From positions 15,158,834 through 15,222,833 of the forward strand of contig CM036199.1 in NCBI GenBank assembly GCA_020631735.1: a stretch of DNA of 64,000 nucleotides, written 5' to 3'. Position numbers and translations under genes: made by a program. Positions 34,901 to 45,879 of the stretch are shown here, in pieces. Each line of letters begins with the position of its first letter. The stretch's first letter is position 1. Under the pieces are notes generated by a model. It ran no database searches, was not told where the DNA came from, and was given only the letters and a program-made list of their open reading frames with translations. The stretch comes from Saccharum officinarum (Eukaryota; Streptophyta; Magnoliopsida; Poales; Poaceae).

Positions 34901-37610
34901 AATGCTTAGTCCCTTTATGCAAGGCTGCATATGCAAGCTGAATGCTAGCCGTCATGTATTTTTGTTAGTGTCTGCAAGAGTATGGGCCAAACAGATTGCC
35001 CGTACGACTCAGCAGCATGTACCTGACCAGAGGAGGTGTCTAACCATCTTTCATTCTGGGTACACTGATGATCTGGGTTTTATTTTATTGATGACTGAAT
35101 TCATGACTCCATTTTGGAAAAAAACCACTGCTAACACACTCGAAATTCACTTTGTTTCTTTTTTCCTTTTCACTTCCTAGGAGACTAAAGTTGCCAAATC
35201 ATCTGTTTCATCCTCCTGAGTCCTAACTAGTTTGTACTTCCCAAAGTTCTGATGATATTAAAAAGTGAATTACTGAAACACATGTTTTATGGTTGTAACT
35301 ATAAAAAACTTCCGGTATATTGGCTTGTGGTATGTGACCCTGGTTTCTATGGCTATAGTGTTCTGAAAAAATATCCGATTCTTAGGCAAATCCCACTATC
35401 TGATTGGATGGCTGTGGCCTCATCTCTAGCACCAGTCTACTAAGTGCTCATTCTCTTCCTTGGCCTGCTGATACGGTTGTTACTTTTGTGATCCTCTTCT
35501 TACCTCAGGTGGATTTCATATAGTTGATGCATCTTGATACATTCGGACCATGAATCCTGTGGTTTTGTGTCACAAGCCTGCAAGGCTAGATATCCTGTAT
35601 TTTGTTCACCTCTTAACCATAGAGCCATGTTTTCCTCCAATTTACCGCTCTGCGATTTATCTATGCGTACTTTGTTCTTTTGAGTGCCAAATATGTAGCC
35701 TGTTGAAATTGATGAATAGTATCAGGAAAACAACCTAGTGCATGAAAAATTTTCAGTGTGGAGCTAGCACTGCATGTACTAAACTGGCACAAACCCTCTA
35801 CAGTTAGTCAGTTACTCCTTGAATAACTATATGTTATTCCCTGGATAGTCAATCTAAACCTAGTTAATGTTCCAAGAGCATGTTATGTGTTATGTACCAT
35901 GACATTGCTCATGTTCTTTCATGTAATCTCTAGTTTTTCTGAACTTGATGACTACTGTACTCAGGAGATTTTGGCTCCTCGACTCCTGGTCATTCAGATG
36001 GAGATTCTTCTAATAGAACGGTTCGTGGTACTCTTTTCCTGTGGTGTTTGTCACCTTTAAGTTGATAGTTTTTAATCTGTAGTTGTCACCCTTCTTTAGG
36101 TATATGTTGGTGGGCTTGACCCCAATGTCAGTGAAGATGAACTTAGAAAAGCCTTTGCCAAATATGGTGATCTTGCCTCTGTGAAAATTCCTCTAGGAAA
36201 GCAATGTGGCTTTGTTCAATTTGTTAGCAGGTATGTACCTGAAGCATTTACATGATTTCCTATTTATTTTTGTCCATAACTTTGCTGAAGTGACGTTTAA
36301 CCCGTGTGACTATTCTTCTAGAACTGATGCTGAAGAAGCACTACAAGGATTAAATGGATCACTCATTGGAAAGCAGGCAGTTCGCCTTTCATGGGGCCGC
36401 AGCCCGTCGCATAAGCAGGTTTGTTATGCTTGACATTGCCTTCCTCTGTTTTCTTGCTGCACCCCCCCTTCCCCCCCCCCCCCCCCCCTCCTTTGGTGAG
36501 GACTATTTTTTCTGTGTAATCACTTGTTATAGGGGCCATAAGCTAGATTGCACTCACCCCCAGCCCTACCTTGAAATATGGGAACCAAGGTTTGAACTCC
36601 CCATCCGGCCTGCCCACAACTCTAATGATTGCGTGGCCAATGAGATTCGGACCCAAGGCACTAGCTGACTAGCTCCAACTCTATCTCTGTTAGCTACCGG
36701 GTTATCCACCCGTCCTCTGTAGTTGCTTGTTATAGTATCAGTTTCCGCTGACCCAATCAGTTTTTGTTAAATTGTAGCGTTGCAATAGTTAGGTTTGCTA
36801 ACTTAACTACAATTCGGTAAATTAATGAGTACCCTAACTTTGGATGTGCCTCAAAACTAACCTTCTCACATGTAAGATTGTGTTCACCATAATGTTCATT
36901 AGCCTTTGCGTTTGCTCTCACCACCATTAGTTTCATTTATTGGGTTGGGTGGAGGAATAAGCTAACTCTCAGGAGTTTGCTGGATGTTGTTCCACTCTCC
37001 ACTTATTATCTCTCGAACAAACTAACTTGATCAATCTGCTGCATAATTCTCTTTTTACCTTTAAGACTAAAACCAGTTGTCTGAAAAATTGTAACCTTGA
37101 TTGCAACTAGCTTACCACAGTTGTATGTGAGTACACAATTATGTTCCTACAATCCTAACGGAAACAAAAGGTTAAATATGGTTGCATCTTGCAGCACATT
37201 TTAAGCAGCAATAAGGTAGCCCTGGGCATTCTGATCTCTTGCACAGAATAATTGTTTTCTGTCAGCACAGGTGTATGTGTATTTAATACCATCCATCTAT
37301 TTATACCAAAGCATGAGTTGATACTTTTTCTGTTTAGCATTGCATATTTTTTTTGACATATTTATAATTCCTCACAACGGTGAAAGGTATAATGCTTTTG
37401 TGAAACCATTTGCTTCCTTGCTCCCCTTACACCCATTTCCTTTTCTGTTTCCAGTCGAGGGGTGACGCCGGCAACAGGAGGAACAACATGTACTTTGGCA
37501 CACCATTCTATGGCGGATATGGCTATGCCTCCCCGGTGCCACACCCAAACATGTACGCTGCAGCGTATGGCGCGTACCCGATGTATGGCAACCAGCAGCT
37601 AGTGAGCTAG
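31910..37610 (+). CDS. RBP45/RBP47-type RNA-binding protein with three RRMs (6 exons)
   Basis: Exons 31910-32278, 33551-34004, 35965-36020, 36100-36230, 36322-36418 and 37455-37610, all with GT-AG introns and matching phases, give 420 residues. The N-terminus is rich in His, Pro and Ala. RRM1 (from TIWVGDLQYWM, RNP1 GYGFVEFF) is split by intron 1. RRM2 has SIFVGDLAADVTDE and RNP1 RGYGFVRF. RRM3 has VYVGGLDPNVSEDE and RNP1 CGFVQFVS, and the tail is Gly/Tyr-rich (GGYGYASPVPHP). This is the plant nuclear poly(A)/U-rich RNA-binding RBP45/47 family, related to yeast Nam8/TIA-1 and linked to stress granules. ATG at 31916 (ATGGCG) is an alternative start in better context. Introns 1 and 2 are long; intron 1 holds two MITEs. 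The frame is fully intact. Confidence 0.95.
32795..32925. mobile_element. short grass MITE, family B, in intron 1
   Basis: Ends GGCCCTGTTCATTTGGC and AGCCGAACGGCCCC are inverted; the interior has TTTTTCAGCCGGAACAG and ATCAGCCAACAGTG. Confidence 0.8.
33157..33400. mobile_element. MITE, family A, in intron 1
   Basis: Starts GGCCCCATTTAGTTCC, ends AACTAAACCGGCCC; closely similar to the copies at 19377 and 20094. It lies about 150 bases before the exon 2 acceptor. Confidence 0.85.
34005..35964 (+). other. intron 2 of the RBP45/47-type gene
   Basis: About 1.96 kb, T-rich, with a poly-T run near 34303-34321. An early stretch (34115-34260) has several GACCC-containing repeats (GACCCTAGGGTTG, GACCCTCGACC, GACCCTGACC). 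No coding element is recognised. Confidence 0.7.
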
Positions 37611-37853
37611 AGAGCCCCCCTCCGATGTGTCCCCTCTGACGGGAAACAAAGGTTTTGGTCCGGTGAGCATAGTAGCGTCAGGTGAGAAGGTTATAGGTTG
37701 TCCTAAAAAGTGGGCGAGATATGTTGTTGAACGGATGGTATGGTGCCTGTAGCTGTTGTGTGTGTGTGTGCGTCGCAAGAATTGGATGGAACTCGTGGCT
37801 TGTAGTACACCAGGGAGTCATGTCGGTATTCTTTCAAGAAATTTTGACTTGGT

Positions 37854-37859
37854 AATAAA
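37854..37859 (+). terminator. poly(A) signal of the RBP45/47-type gene
   Basis: AATAAA about 245 bases after the stop codon, in T-rich 3'UTR context. The copia element begins about 150 bases further on. Confidence 0.55.
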
Positions 37860-38010
37860 TTAAACTATTGTTTGTGCGTCCATTTTAACCTCTCGATTGT
37901 GGGTTTGGCAATCATTTTCATGCTCTTGGTTACATATAACTTGTATTTTTGTACCCCCTGGACTCTGGTACGTGATTTTTCTGTTTGGATTCTAAATTTG
38001 GGGCACAAAT

Positions 38011-38461
38011 TGTTAGAAAAATTAGGATCATTCTAGGTGTAGATCAGTGGGTTGATTTGCTTGTATTTGAGATAAGCGAGTAGAACATCATAGAGATCAT
38101 GAGAGAGAGTAAGAGAGAGGGGAAGGCACAGACCGTCGGGTTTGATCGAGGAGCTCGAGGTAGCCTTGGCTTCAGTGGTGATGTCGACGCAGTCCAGTGC
38201 TGGCGAAGAGGTGACGATGGAGACCGGCGGTGGCACTTCCCGCCGTTGGCAGTGCAACCCTCGGGATCGGACTAGGGTTAGGACGAGGGGGGGCACTAGC
38301 GGCAGTGAACCTCGTATTATGAGCCCCTGGCCCCCTCCTCTTATATGCATTGTGCGACCAGAGTCCACCAGCCAAACACGGGCTGGGCGTCCCCGATCAG
38401 GACGCGAGATCAGAGCCCACACCTGGCTATTGGGCCAAGTATGGTGGAGATCAAACTAACA
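38011..38461 (-). repeat. 3' LTR of the copia element
   Basis: 451 bases, aligned to 45422-45874 with scattered substitutions and small indels. Contains GATCGGACTAGGGTTAGG and a GA-rich stretch near 38095. Confidence 0.92.
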
Positions 38462-38475
38462 TTCTCCCCTTGATC
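38462..38475 (-). other. polypurine tract of the copia element
   Basis: On the minus strand GATCAAGGGGAGAA lies directly before the 3' LTR, the plus-strand priming site. Confidence 0.75.
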
Positions 38476-38669
38476 TCTCATCACTTTCTTCGTTCTTTAA
38501 TTTCTTACTTAAAATTTTGATTCATATTTTTCTGACTTCTTTCCTATTTCATTACAGATGAGTGCATAGAACTGTCCCATCGTCACAGCAATTAGTGCCG
38601 CTAGACTAACAGCCACAATACACTTCTTCATTTTGAAATGAAACTTTCTTTGGGCCCTTTATTGTCCGA

Positions 38670-40140
38670 AAATCATAGGCTATACCATAAACTCATGTCG
38701 ACTGTGCGTTCTCTGAACACACTGGGTGGTAAGCCTTTATAAGCGGATCTGCAAGTACTTGCTTTTTTACTTATACATTCGAAAGTTTTTAAAAAAGTTT
38801 CCGGACTTTCTCCTTCACAACGTCTAACTTTATGTCAATATGTTTAGCAGCACACTTGACCCGTTGTTATAGGAGTCAATTACTTTAAATGGTAATTGTT
38901 GTTGTATACCATTACCAATTCCGGATATAAGTTAACCATTTCGCATGTCCTATAAGCCTCATAACAAGTTGTACTATAGGTATGCATCATTGATGATACC
39001 ATAACTGTTTCTTTAGAGCTTTTCCACAATAAAACTCTAACTGCGAGTGTTAGCTACTATATGGGTTTCACTGAACATCTCACCAAAATTCAACATTCTT
39101 GTACCCACAAACATTTGAGAGTATTTGTTATTTCTTAGTCATCATGAGGCTTAATAAATCTTTGCACAATTGCAACACATTCTCAACTTCATTCCAGTGA
39201 TATATATCTGGACTGGACTTTCTGCCAAAACATCCCGAATAAATGAACTATGTTAGGGTAATATCATACGTATGCACTCATTAAACTGTAATATCATAGT
39301 TGCGCACTCATTAAGCTTCCAACAGCTGAAGCATATGGATCCTTATTCATTTGATCTATCTCATGTCGTTCTTGTAATACTAAAGTTTTTAAAACTATTA
39401 CCCTTGACTATATGAACATGCATAGGTTCACTTGCATGCATACTTTGTTTATTTACCATCTTTTCTAAGCATGTCTTTGTGATAATCTTAATACCCTTTT
39501 ATCTATCTTGGTGAATTTCAATTCTTATAACAAGAGGCATTTCACCGGAGAACATTCTTATTGAGCCTCGAGGACAAGAATTTCTTCACATATAGTAGAT
39601 TGACATCACTACTAGCAAGTAAGGTGTCATCCACATATATAGGATTAGGAAATAAATTTCTCATTCTATAACTTTGTACAGATGTAATTGTCCTCTCATT
39701 CTCTTTAACTCAAAATTTCTAGTTGACCCTTCAACTTGAAATGCCATTCTTTAGAGACTTGCTCTAGTTCATAAAAGTTTTTTACAGGTGGCATCCCTTT
39801 CGTTCTTTCTCTACACGACAAAACATTTAGGTTATGCCATGTAATCATTTTCATACAAATTCTATTGGGAAATGCTGTCTTTACTTTCATCTGATATGAC
39901 TCAGATCATAATGTGCCACTAGCACTCATTGTAATCTATTCATTCGCTTCGCGCAAAATCTTTTAATTCAAGTCGTGCTCTATATTTTTACATATTCCCT
40001 TTAAAGTCACATTTTATCTTGTAGACCCATCACAGCTTACTGTTTTGGCTCCTTAGGAACATTTCGTCTTCTTTTGCTTCTTGCCACTTGGACGAGTGAA
40101 CGTCTCTCATGGATTCTTCAAATTAGTTGGGATTACCCTC
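38670..40140 (-). pseudogene. Ty1-copia reverse transcriptase and RNase H relic
   Basis: Many stops and frameshifts, but motifs are readable on the minus strand. WHNLNVLSCRERTKGMPPVK is near 39840-39780, the RT active site YVDDTLLASSDV at about 39640-39605, and STMHTYSTTCYEA near 38985-38950. KHIDIK-like and VKEKV segments lie near 38850-38800. The C-terminus reads ADPLIKGLPPSVFREHTVDM near 38755-38695, which matches the usual end of copia RNase H. The protein is dead. Confidence 0.8.
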
Positions 40141-41629
40141 TATTTGAATTTTACTAACATAGACTTTATAGTCATCAGGAATGTCTAGTTTTCTTATTCT
40201 TTGAGACTTTCTGGGGTCTTAGCTACTAGCATTTCTTGACCTTTGTTGTCAAAAGACAATTGAGCCTCATCTACTAGCATTTCTTGACATTTGTTGTCAA
40301 AAAACAATTGATTCTTCAAGGTCCTGTGTAACAAAATCTTAGTTTACATTATTCATGCTCCTTGCGGAGTTATGTCTCTTTGTACCATGCTCCCCCAGAT
40401 TGTCCCATCTTCAAACTTTCTTATTTTGGGTTTATTCTGTTAAAATCTATCTTATTTGGTGCTTTAAGCACCGTCTTAGTATTTCTTAATCTTATTGCTA
40501 TCATCCTGTCGAACTGTAAAAGGTTTAGGAATTTAACCATTTCTATACTTAGGGGTATCTTTATTATAACCGTTATACTCCCTCAACAATCACCTTCATC
40601 TTTTATAGATCACTTTCTCTCTAAATGCAAATCATACAATGGGGAATATTTTTCAATTATCTTTCTGAGTTTCTTTACAATTGACTTTCTATCTTTCTCA
40701 ATTCATGTCACAATCCTTCCCCTCGAAGTGTGGCACAAACTTTTCTGTCACAATTTTGAAACCTTCGTAACTCTTGTAAATGAGGAAACTTTGATTTCTT
40801 ACTTTATTCACATGATTACATCATATAAAATGAAATTATTTCTTAATTCATATGGGAGTACTTTTTTCTCTTTTCACTTCAAGAACTCAACAGAGTCCTC
40901 TTATTATCAGTACTTCTGCAAGTCATGCTTGCATGTCATTCTTATCATGAGGTTCGTTTACAACTTACTTTTGTTCTTAAACTCATACTAGGATAGCATA
41001 AGAGCTACCATAAACTTCTCTTCCTGTGTAGGATACACATCGTCATCTCACTTTTCTCCTGCCATGCAGGACAAGTACTATGCCAATTTTACCCTGCAAT
41101 GCGGGTATTTTCTTAAATTTTATGTCGCCATGCGAGATAATCCCTTGAAGGGACATAAATGCCAGGATTGGCTCATATTCAATCATCAAATACAGGAATA
41201 AATCTGATATTCTTTAACACACATGCTTAATCCGACGTTGGTCAAATTAAACATGCATGTCACTTATTACCATTCATATCATGATGATAAAAACTAAAAA
41301 TTAATTTAATTTTTTTTTATAGAGAGTACATAAAAGACATTTCTCAAACTAAACTCTTATTGTTCTATTTCTTTCTTGAATCAATATCCCTAAAATCTTT
41401 AAAAAATATTTCTTTTCAAGCCACTCTTAAAGAGGACACAGTCTCTCATGCAATGGCCTCCTTTCATATACACAATTTGTCCTTAAACTTTTCATCATCT
41501 GAGTCACAAGTACCCGGTGCTTTTCTTTTCTTTTTCTCTTCTGCCTTCAAGAATGAAAGCATGAAGATCTTTGTCTGAAAATTATTCAACAATAGTGATC
41601 AACATTAAACTCTAATTTCTTTATGTTCT
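40141..41629 (-). other. decayed internal region of the copia element
   Basis: No domain is recognised. Contains a 48-base tandem duplication (about 40222-40317, CTACTAGCATTTCTTGAC...) and four short stem-loops at about 41017-41160 around CCTGCCATGCAGG-type sequences. Confidence 0.5.
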
Positions 41630-42254
41630 ATTCTATATCACCGTTGGGCAGATATAGAATAAAACAACTTTCTTCTACATTAATTCTATATCACCGTTGG
41701 GCAGAAATATAATAAATGCATATAACTCATAGATAAAACTTATAAAATTTTCTATCAACAACTTTTACTAAAATTAGCAACATCATAAATACAATATTCT
41801 TGTACATTAACTCCATATCACCGTTGGGCATAAATGAAATTAACATATGGAACAACTCAATTATCATTAACCCTCTTCAAAATTAAATTCTCCCGTTAGT
41901 TCGAATTTAATTAGAAGATCATCATCATCATTGCAGCAGAAAATACATCTTTATATTTCATGAGCATTTCTTGATCTTTATCTATTCTCTGAAAAATTTG
42001 TCACTTTGATGCATAATTTATCAGAGATTTAAATTTCAACCTCAAACTCATAAATAACCTTATAATATTGTTATCATCAACGTTGGTCAGAAAATAACAA
42101 TATCATAATTTCACTTAAATCATAACGTGAATATCTCTCTAATTAAAATTTTCTCGTTGGTTCCAATTTTAATTAGAGGATAAACTTTTCATCATTTTCT
42201 GAACAACTGTAACTGATCTTCAAATTAAATCCTCCCGTTGGTTCGGATTTAATG
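41630..42254. repeat. series of stem-loops with a shared CCGTTGG loop and differing stems
   Basis: Perfect stems: ATTCTATATC/GATATAGAAT (41630-41660), AATTAAATTC/GAATTTAATT (about 41881-41912), ATATTGTTAT/ATAACAATAT (about 42065-42103), CTCTAATTAAAATT/AATTTTAATTAGAG (about 42137-42178) and ATTAAATCC/GGATTTAAT (about 42224-42252). Weaker ones lie near 41684 and 41812. Loops contain CCGTTGGG, CCGTTAG, AACGTTGG, TCGTTGG and CCGTTGG. Confidence 0.8.
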
Positions 42255-42383
42255 AGAAGACAATATTATTTTCCTTTGTAGCAGGAACATTAATCAATTC
42301 CATAATTCTATTTTTTTAGAAACTCTTAGAATATTTTACTGTTCTCTGAACAAAATTATCGTTGGACAAAAGTTGTACAGAGA

Positions 42384-43281
42384 TTTTCATCAAATTCTAT
42401 TAAAAAATTCTTCAAAAAAACATCAAACTCAGCTTCTGGAAAATAAAAAAACAGAATTCTTTTCAGTTTACTATTCTTCACAAAATTTGGCCCGAAGGCT
42501 TGCTCGCAGCCACGCTGTGCTCTCTGCGGCCCGTGGCCCAGTCGCGCGTTGCCCAGCAGCATCAGCAGCTTGCGCGGCCCACTCGCGGCCCAGCAACAAT
42601 TGGCTGCTTCGGCCCAGCCGGCCTCGCCACTTGCGCGCACCCGCGCCCAGGCCGCAACCTGGGCCTGGGCCGGGGAAGTAGCGCCCTGCCTGGGCCAAAA
42701 ACTGCCCGATCGATCTCATCCGTTTATCTTGATCAGACGGTTGTCCTTGATCCTCGCGGGAAGAAAACCGGTTGCGGCCGACACCCCCGAAAACCCTAGC
42801 CCATTTCATTCCTCATCCTTTCCTTCTCTTCACCGCAGCGCCCGAAGACGACACAGCGACGGCTGCTGCCGCCAGCGACGGCGGCGAGGTGGTTGAGGGG
42901 CCACCGGCGCAAGCTCCCGACCGCCTCCCCATTCTTCTTTCATGTATCTTCCCCATCCCCTTCTCCTCCGAACGCACCACACCGAGCAGCTAGCCGCCGC
43001 ACCGGAGAAGAGCACGCGGGGAAGGGAATGGCGCCGCCGTGGGGCCCTTCGTCGGTGCACGCGTGCGGCTTGAGCCGCGCGTGGCACCGTCGAACGATAC
43101 CGCGGTGATGCCCTTTTGGGACCCCGAGCTCGTAGGCATGGCGCAGCGGAGCACCGTCAAGGTGGTAGCTCGGCCCTTTCTCTTTGCTCTCGCGCACACA
43201 GACACTACGGCAGTCCGAGGCAGTGACGGCCACTCAAGGCGGCCGAAGCAGCAACGGTGACTCGGCTCGATCCACTCGCAC
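42384..43281. other. leader region of the copia element, GC-rich part
   Basis: From about 42480 the composition jumps to GC-rich. On the plus strand AAAACCCTAGCCCATTTC near 42790 and a C/T-rich tract look like a plant gene 5' leader pointing against the element. No protein is recognised in the overlapping ORFs. Confidence 0.35.
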
Positions 43282-43286
43282 GACGG

Positions 43287-45184
43287 TGAAAGGTCTTGAT
43301 GGCTAGAGAGGGGGTGAATAGCCTTTTAAATTTTTCTACAAAGACAAGCTAAACAAGTTTATCAATATAACAAGTAGCGAGATGTGAGTTTTGCTTAGGC
43401 TACGGGGTGTTTGCAAGCCACCTAACCAATTCACAATTCTAGTATATTTGCACTCAACCGCATAAGTCAAACCGAGAAGGTAACTATAACTACAACTAGC
43501 AAGCTACACAAAGGAGCTACTCTAGCAAAGCTAACTAGCTAGCAAAGATAACTAAGAAGGTAAAGCGGAATTGAGTTAGGAGAGTTTCACCGAGGGGCGA
43601 AGTATTGAGCCAACCAATATGATCAACGATAAATATCAAGACAACCGAACACCGGGATCAATCAATCACAATATGAAAGTGATAACACGAAGATTTATCC
43701 CGAGGTTCACGTGCTTGCCGGCACGCTAGTTCCCGTTGTGTCCCTCTTCACCACGTGGTTCAGTGGCTAATCGGTCACACACCGAGCCTCTCAAAAGGTG
43801 CCACAAGAACCTACCAAATGGCAAAAGGTTGCAAATGACACGAGCAATTCACTAACGTTGCCTTTGGCGCTTCGCCGAGGTAGGCACAAACCCCTCACAA
43901 TCACCGGAGGTGGCAAAGAACAATCAACAACTCTTGCCAATGCCTCCAAGCTGCTCCAAGCCGTCTAGGTGGTGGCAACCACCAAGAGAAACAAGAATCC
44001 CGCAGCAAATCAACCATCAAGTGCCAACTAGATGCAATCTCACAATGCAAATGCACTTGGATCACTCAATCTCACTTCGAATAGGCAAAGAAGCAAGAGA
44101 GATGAGTGTGAGGGGAGTTGCTTAGCTCAAAGTGCTCACAAGTATGTCAAATGTTCAAGAGATTGTGTGAGAGAGAGCTTTGAGCCGGCCAACGAGTATT
44201 TATAGACGTACCCCTTCAAATATAGCCGTTAGGAACTTGAAACAGCCGAAGTCGCGCTGACCGGACACGCTGGTCAAACTGACCGGACACGCTGATCACA
44301 CGGTGTCTACGCTCACGAAGCACCAACCGGACGCGCTGGTCGCGCGGACTGGACGCGCGAAGTATGACCGGATGCGCTGGTCCCGTAACAGACCGGACGC
44401 GCTGGTCAAGCCTAAGCAGCACACAACGAAACAGCAACCGGACGCGCTGCAGAACTGACCGGACGCCACAGTGCCAGCGTCCGGTTGGAGTCCAGTAAGC
44501 TCCCTGAACGACCGGACGCGTCCGGTCGACTGTGACCGGACGCGCCACCGTGTTCGATTAAAAAACCAAAACACACGCAGACGCTGAACACTGACCGGAT
44601 GCGTCCGGTCAAACAGAGACCGTGTCCGATCTAGCGTCCGATCACCTCTGTGACCTCCGTTCGCCTCTGTTTCTTTTCCGACTTCCGGCGTAGTGGAAAA
44701 TAGTTGTTTCAACTCCTCGAAAACGCCTGAATCCCGCCTCTCTACCGCTCAAACTCCACCGCCTTTGCAAATGTGCTAACACCACCAAGTGATCTCGTCA
44801 TGTGTGAGTGTGTTAGCATTTTCATAATTATTTTTTGAGGTGATATTAGTTCTATCCAAATGCATATGATTATAAAATGCACACCTAGAGGCACTTAGGA
44901 GTTCAATAGCTGCGTCATTCCCCTCTTTATAGTACGGCTATCTATCCTATAATGTAACCACACCCACTAGGTGTCTTGCTTACTAAAACACAACCCTTAA
45001 ACATATACCTTTGCCTTGATCACGTAGGGTTGCGTTCAAATCCAAGTGTGGCCATCATGATCACCATATCCATCTTGTCACCAACATTAGAATGTACTAA
45101 TCCTTATATGCTACATACAACTTAGGCATATGATAAGTACTTAGGCATTATCACTAATTACCAACAACAAACATAGGACTTTTA
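43287..45184 (-). repeat. solo LTR nested in the copia element
   Basis: On the plus strand it starts TGAAAGGTC and ends GGACTTTTA (an original CTTTCA with one change). The target duplication GACGG is perfect at 43282-43286 and 45185-45189. Length is 1898 bases with no internal region, so a solo LTR left by LTR-LTR recombination. The LTR reads right to left and ends in the CTATTCACCCCCTCTCTAGCC motif common in SIRE/Angela-like copia LTRs. Same family as 27088-28578. Confidence 0.92.
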
Positions 45185-45407
45185 GACGGTGGGTCTTCTT
45201 ACCGCTCTACGGCGGCTCTCTTCCGCGCTACGGTGGTGGTGACAGGGTGGAAGAGACCCGGGTAGGTCCCCTCCCCTCCATCCTTCCATTTCTTCATGCT
45301 AGGGTTAGGGTTTTGATCTCAGGGATTTCTTCCTGATTCAAAATGGTTGATCTCTTTTTATTCTTTTCATTTCTCAATCCCGATCTCGATCTACACGCTA
45401 GAACCAA

Positions 45408-45420
45408 GGCTCTGATACCA
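45408..45420 (-). other. primer-binding site of the copia element
   Basis: The minus strand reads TGGTATCAGAGCC one base after the 5' LTR, complementary to initiator tRNA-Met. Confidence 0.9.
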
Positions 45421-45421
45421 T

Positions 45422-45874
45422 TGTTAGAAAAATTAGGATCATTCTAGGTGTAGATCAGTGGGTTGATTTGCTTGTATTTGAGATAAGCGAGTAGAACATC
45501 ATAGAGATCATGAGAGAGAGTAAGAGAGAGGGGAAGATACAGACCGTCGGGCTTGATCGAGGAGCTCGAGGTAGCCTTGGCTTCAGTGGTGATGTCGACG
45601 CTGTCCAGTGATGGCGAAGAGGTGACGATGGAGACCGATGATGGCGCTTCCCGCCGCTGGCAGTGCAACCCTCGGGATCGGACTAGGGTTAGGACGAGGG
45701 GGGCACTAGCGGCAGTGAACCTCGTATTCTGAGCCCCTGGCCCCCACCTCCTTTTATATGCACCGTGCGACGAGGGCCCACCAGCCAAACACGGGCTGGG
45801 CGTCCCCGATCAGGACGCGAGATCAGGGCCCACACCTGGCCATTGGGCCAAGTATGGTGGAGATCAAACTAACA
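45422..45874 (-). repeat. 5' LTR of the copia element
   Basis: 453 bases; the partner of 38011-38461. The TSD CAAAT follows at 45875-45879. Confidence 0.92.
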
Positions 45875-45879
45875 CAAAT

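Larger units (their letters stand above)
38011..45874 (-). mobile_element. complete but decayed Ty1-copia retrotransposon with nested solo LTR
   Basis: LTRs of 451 and 453 bases flank the element; ends are TGTTAG...CTAACA. The target duplication CAAAT is perfect (38006-38010 and 45875-45879). The primer-binding site beside the right LTR and the purine tract beside the left LTR show minus-strand orientation. RT and RNase H relics are of Ty1-copia type. Removing the nested solo LTR and its TSD leaves about 5.96 kb. It sits just downstream of the RBP45/47-type gene. Confidence 0.93.

Noticed and set aside
41630..42383. tRNA or known structured RNA genes
   Set aside because: The hairpins lack cloverleaf order, conserved boxes or a CCA-end context; they are isolated stem-loops with a shared loop.
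43288..45184. Complete retrotransposon at this position
   Set aside because: Only one LTR is present between perfect GACGG duplications, with no primer-binding site or internal region.
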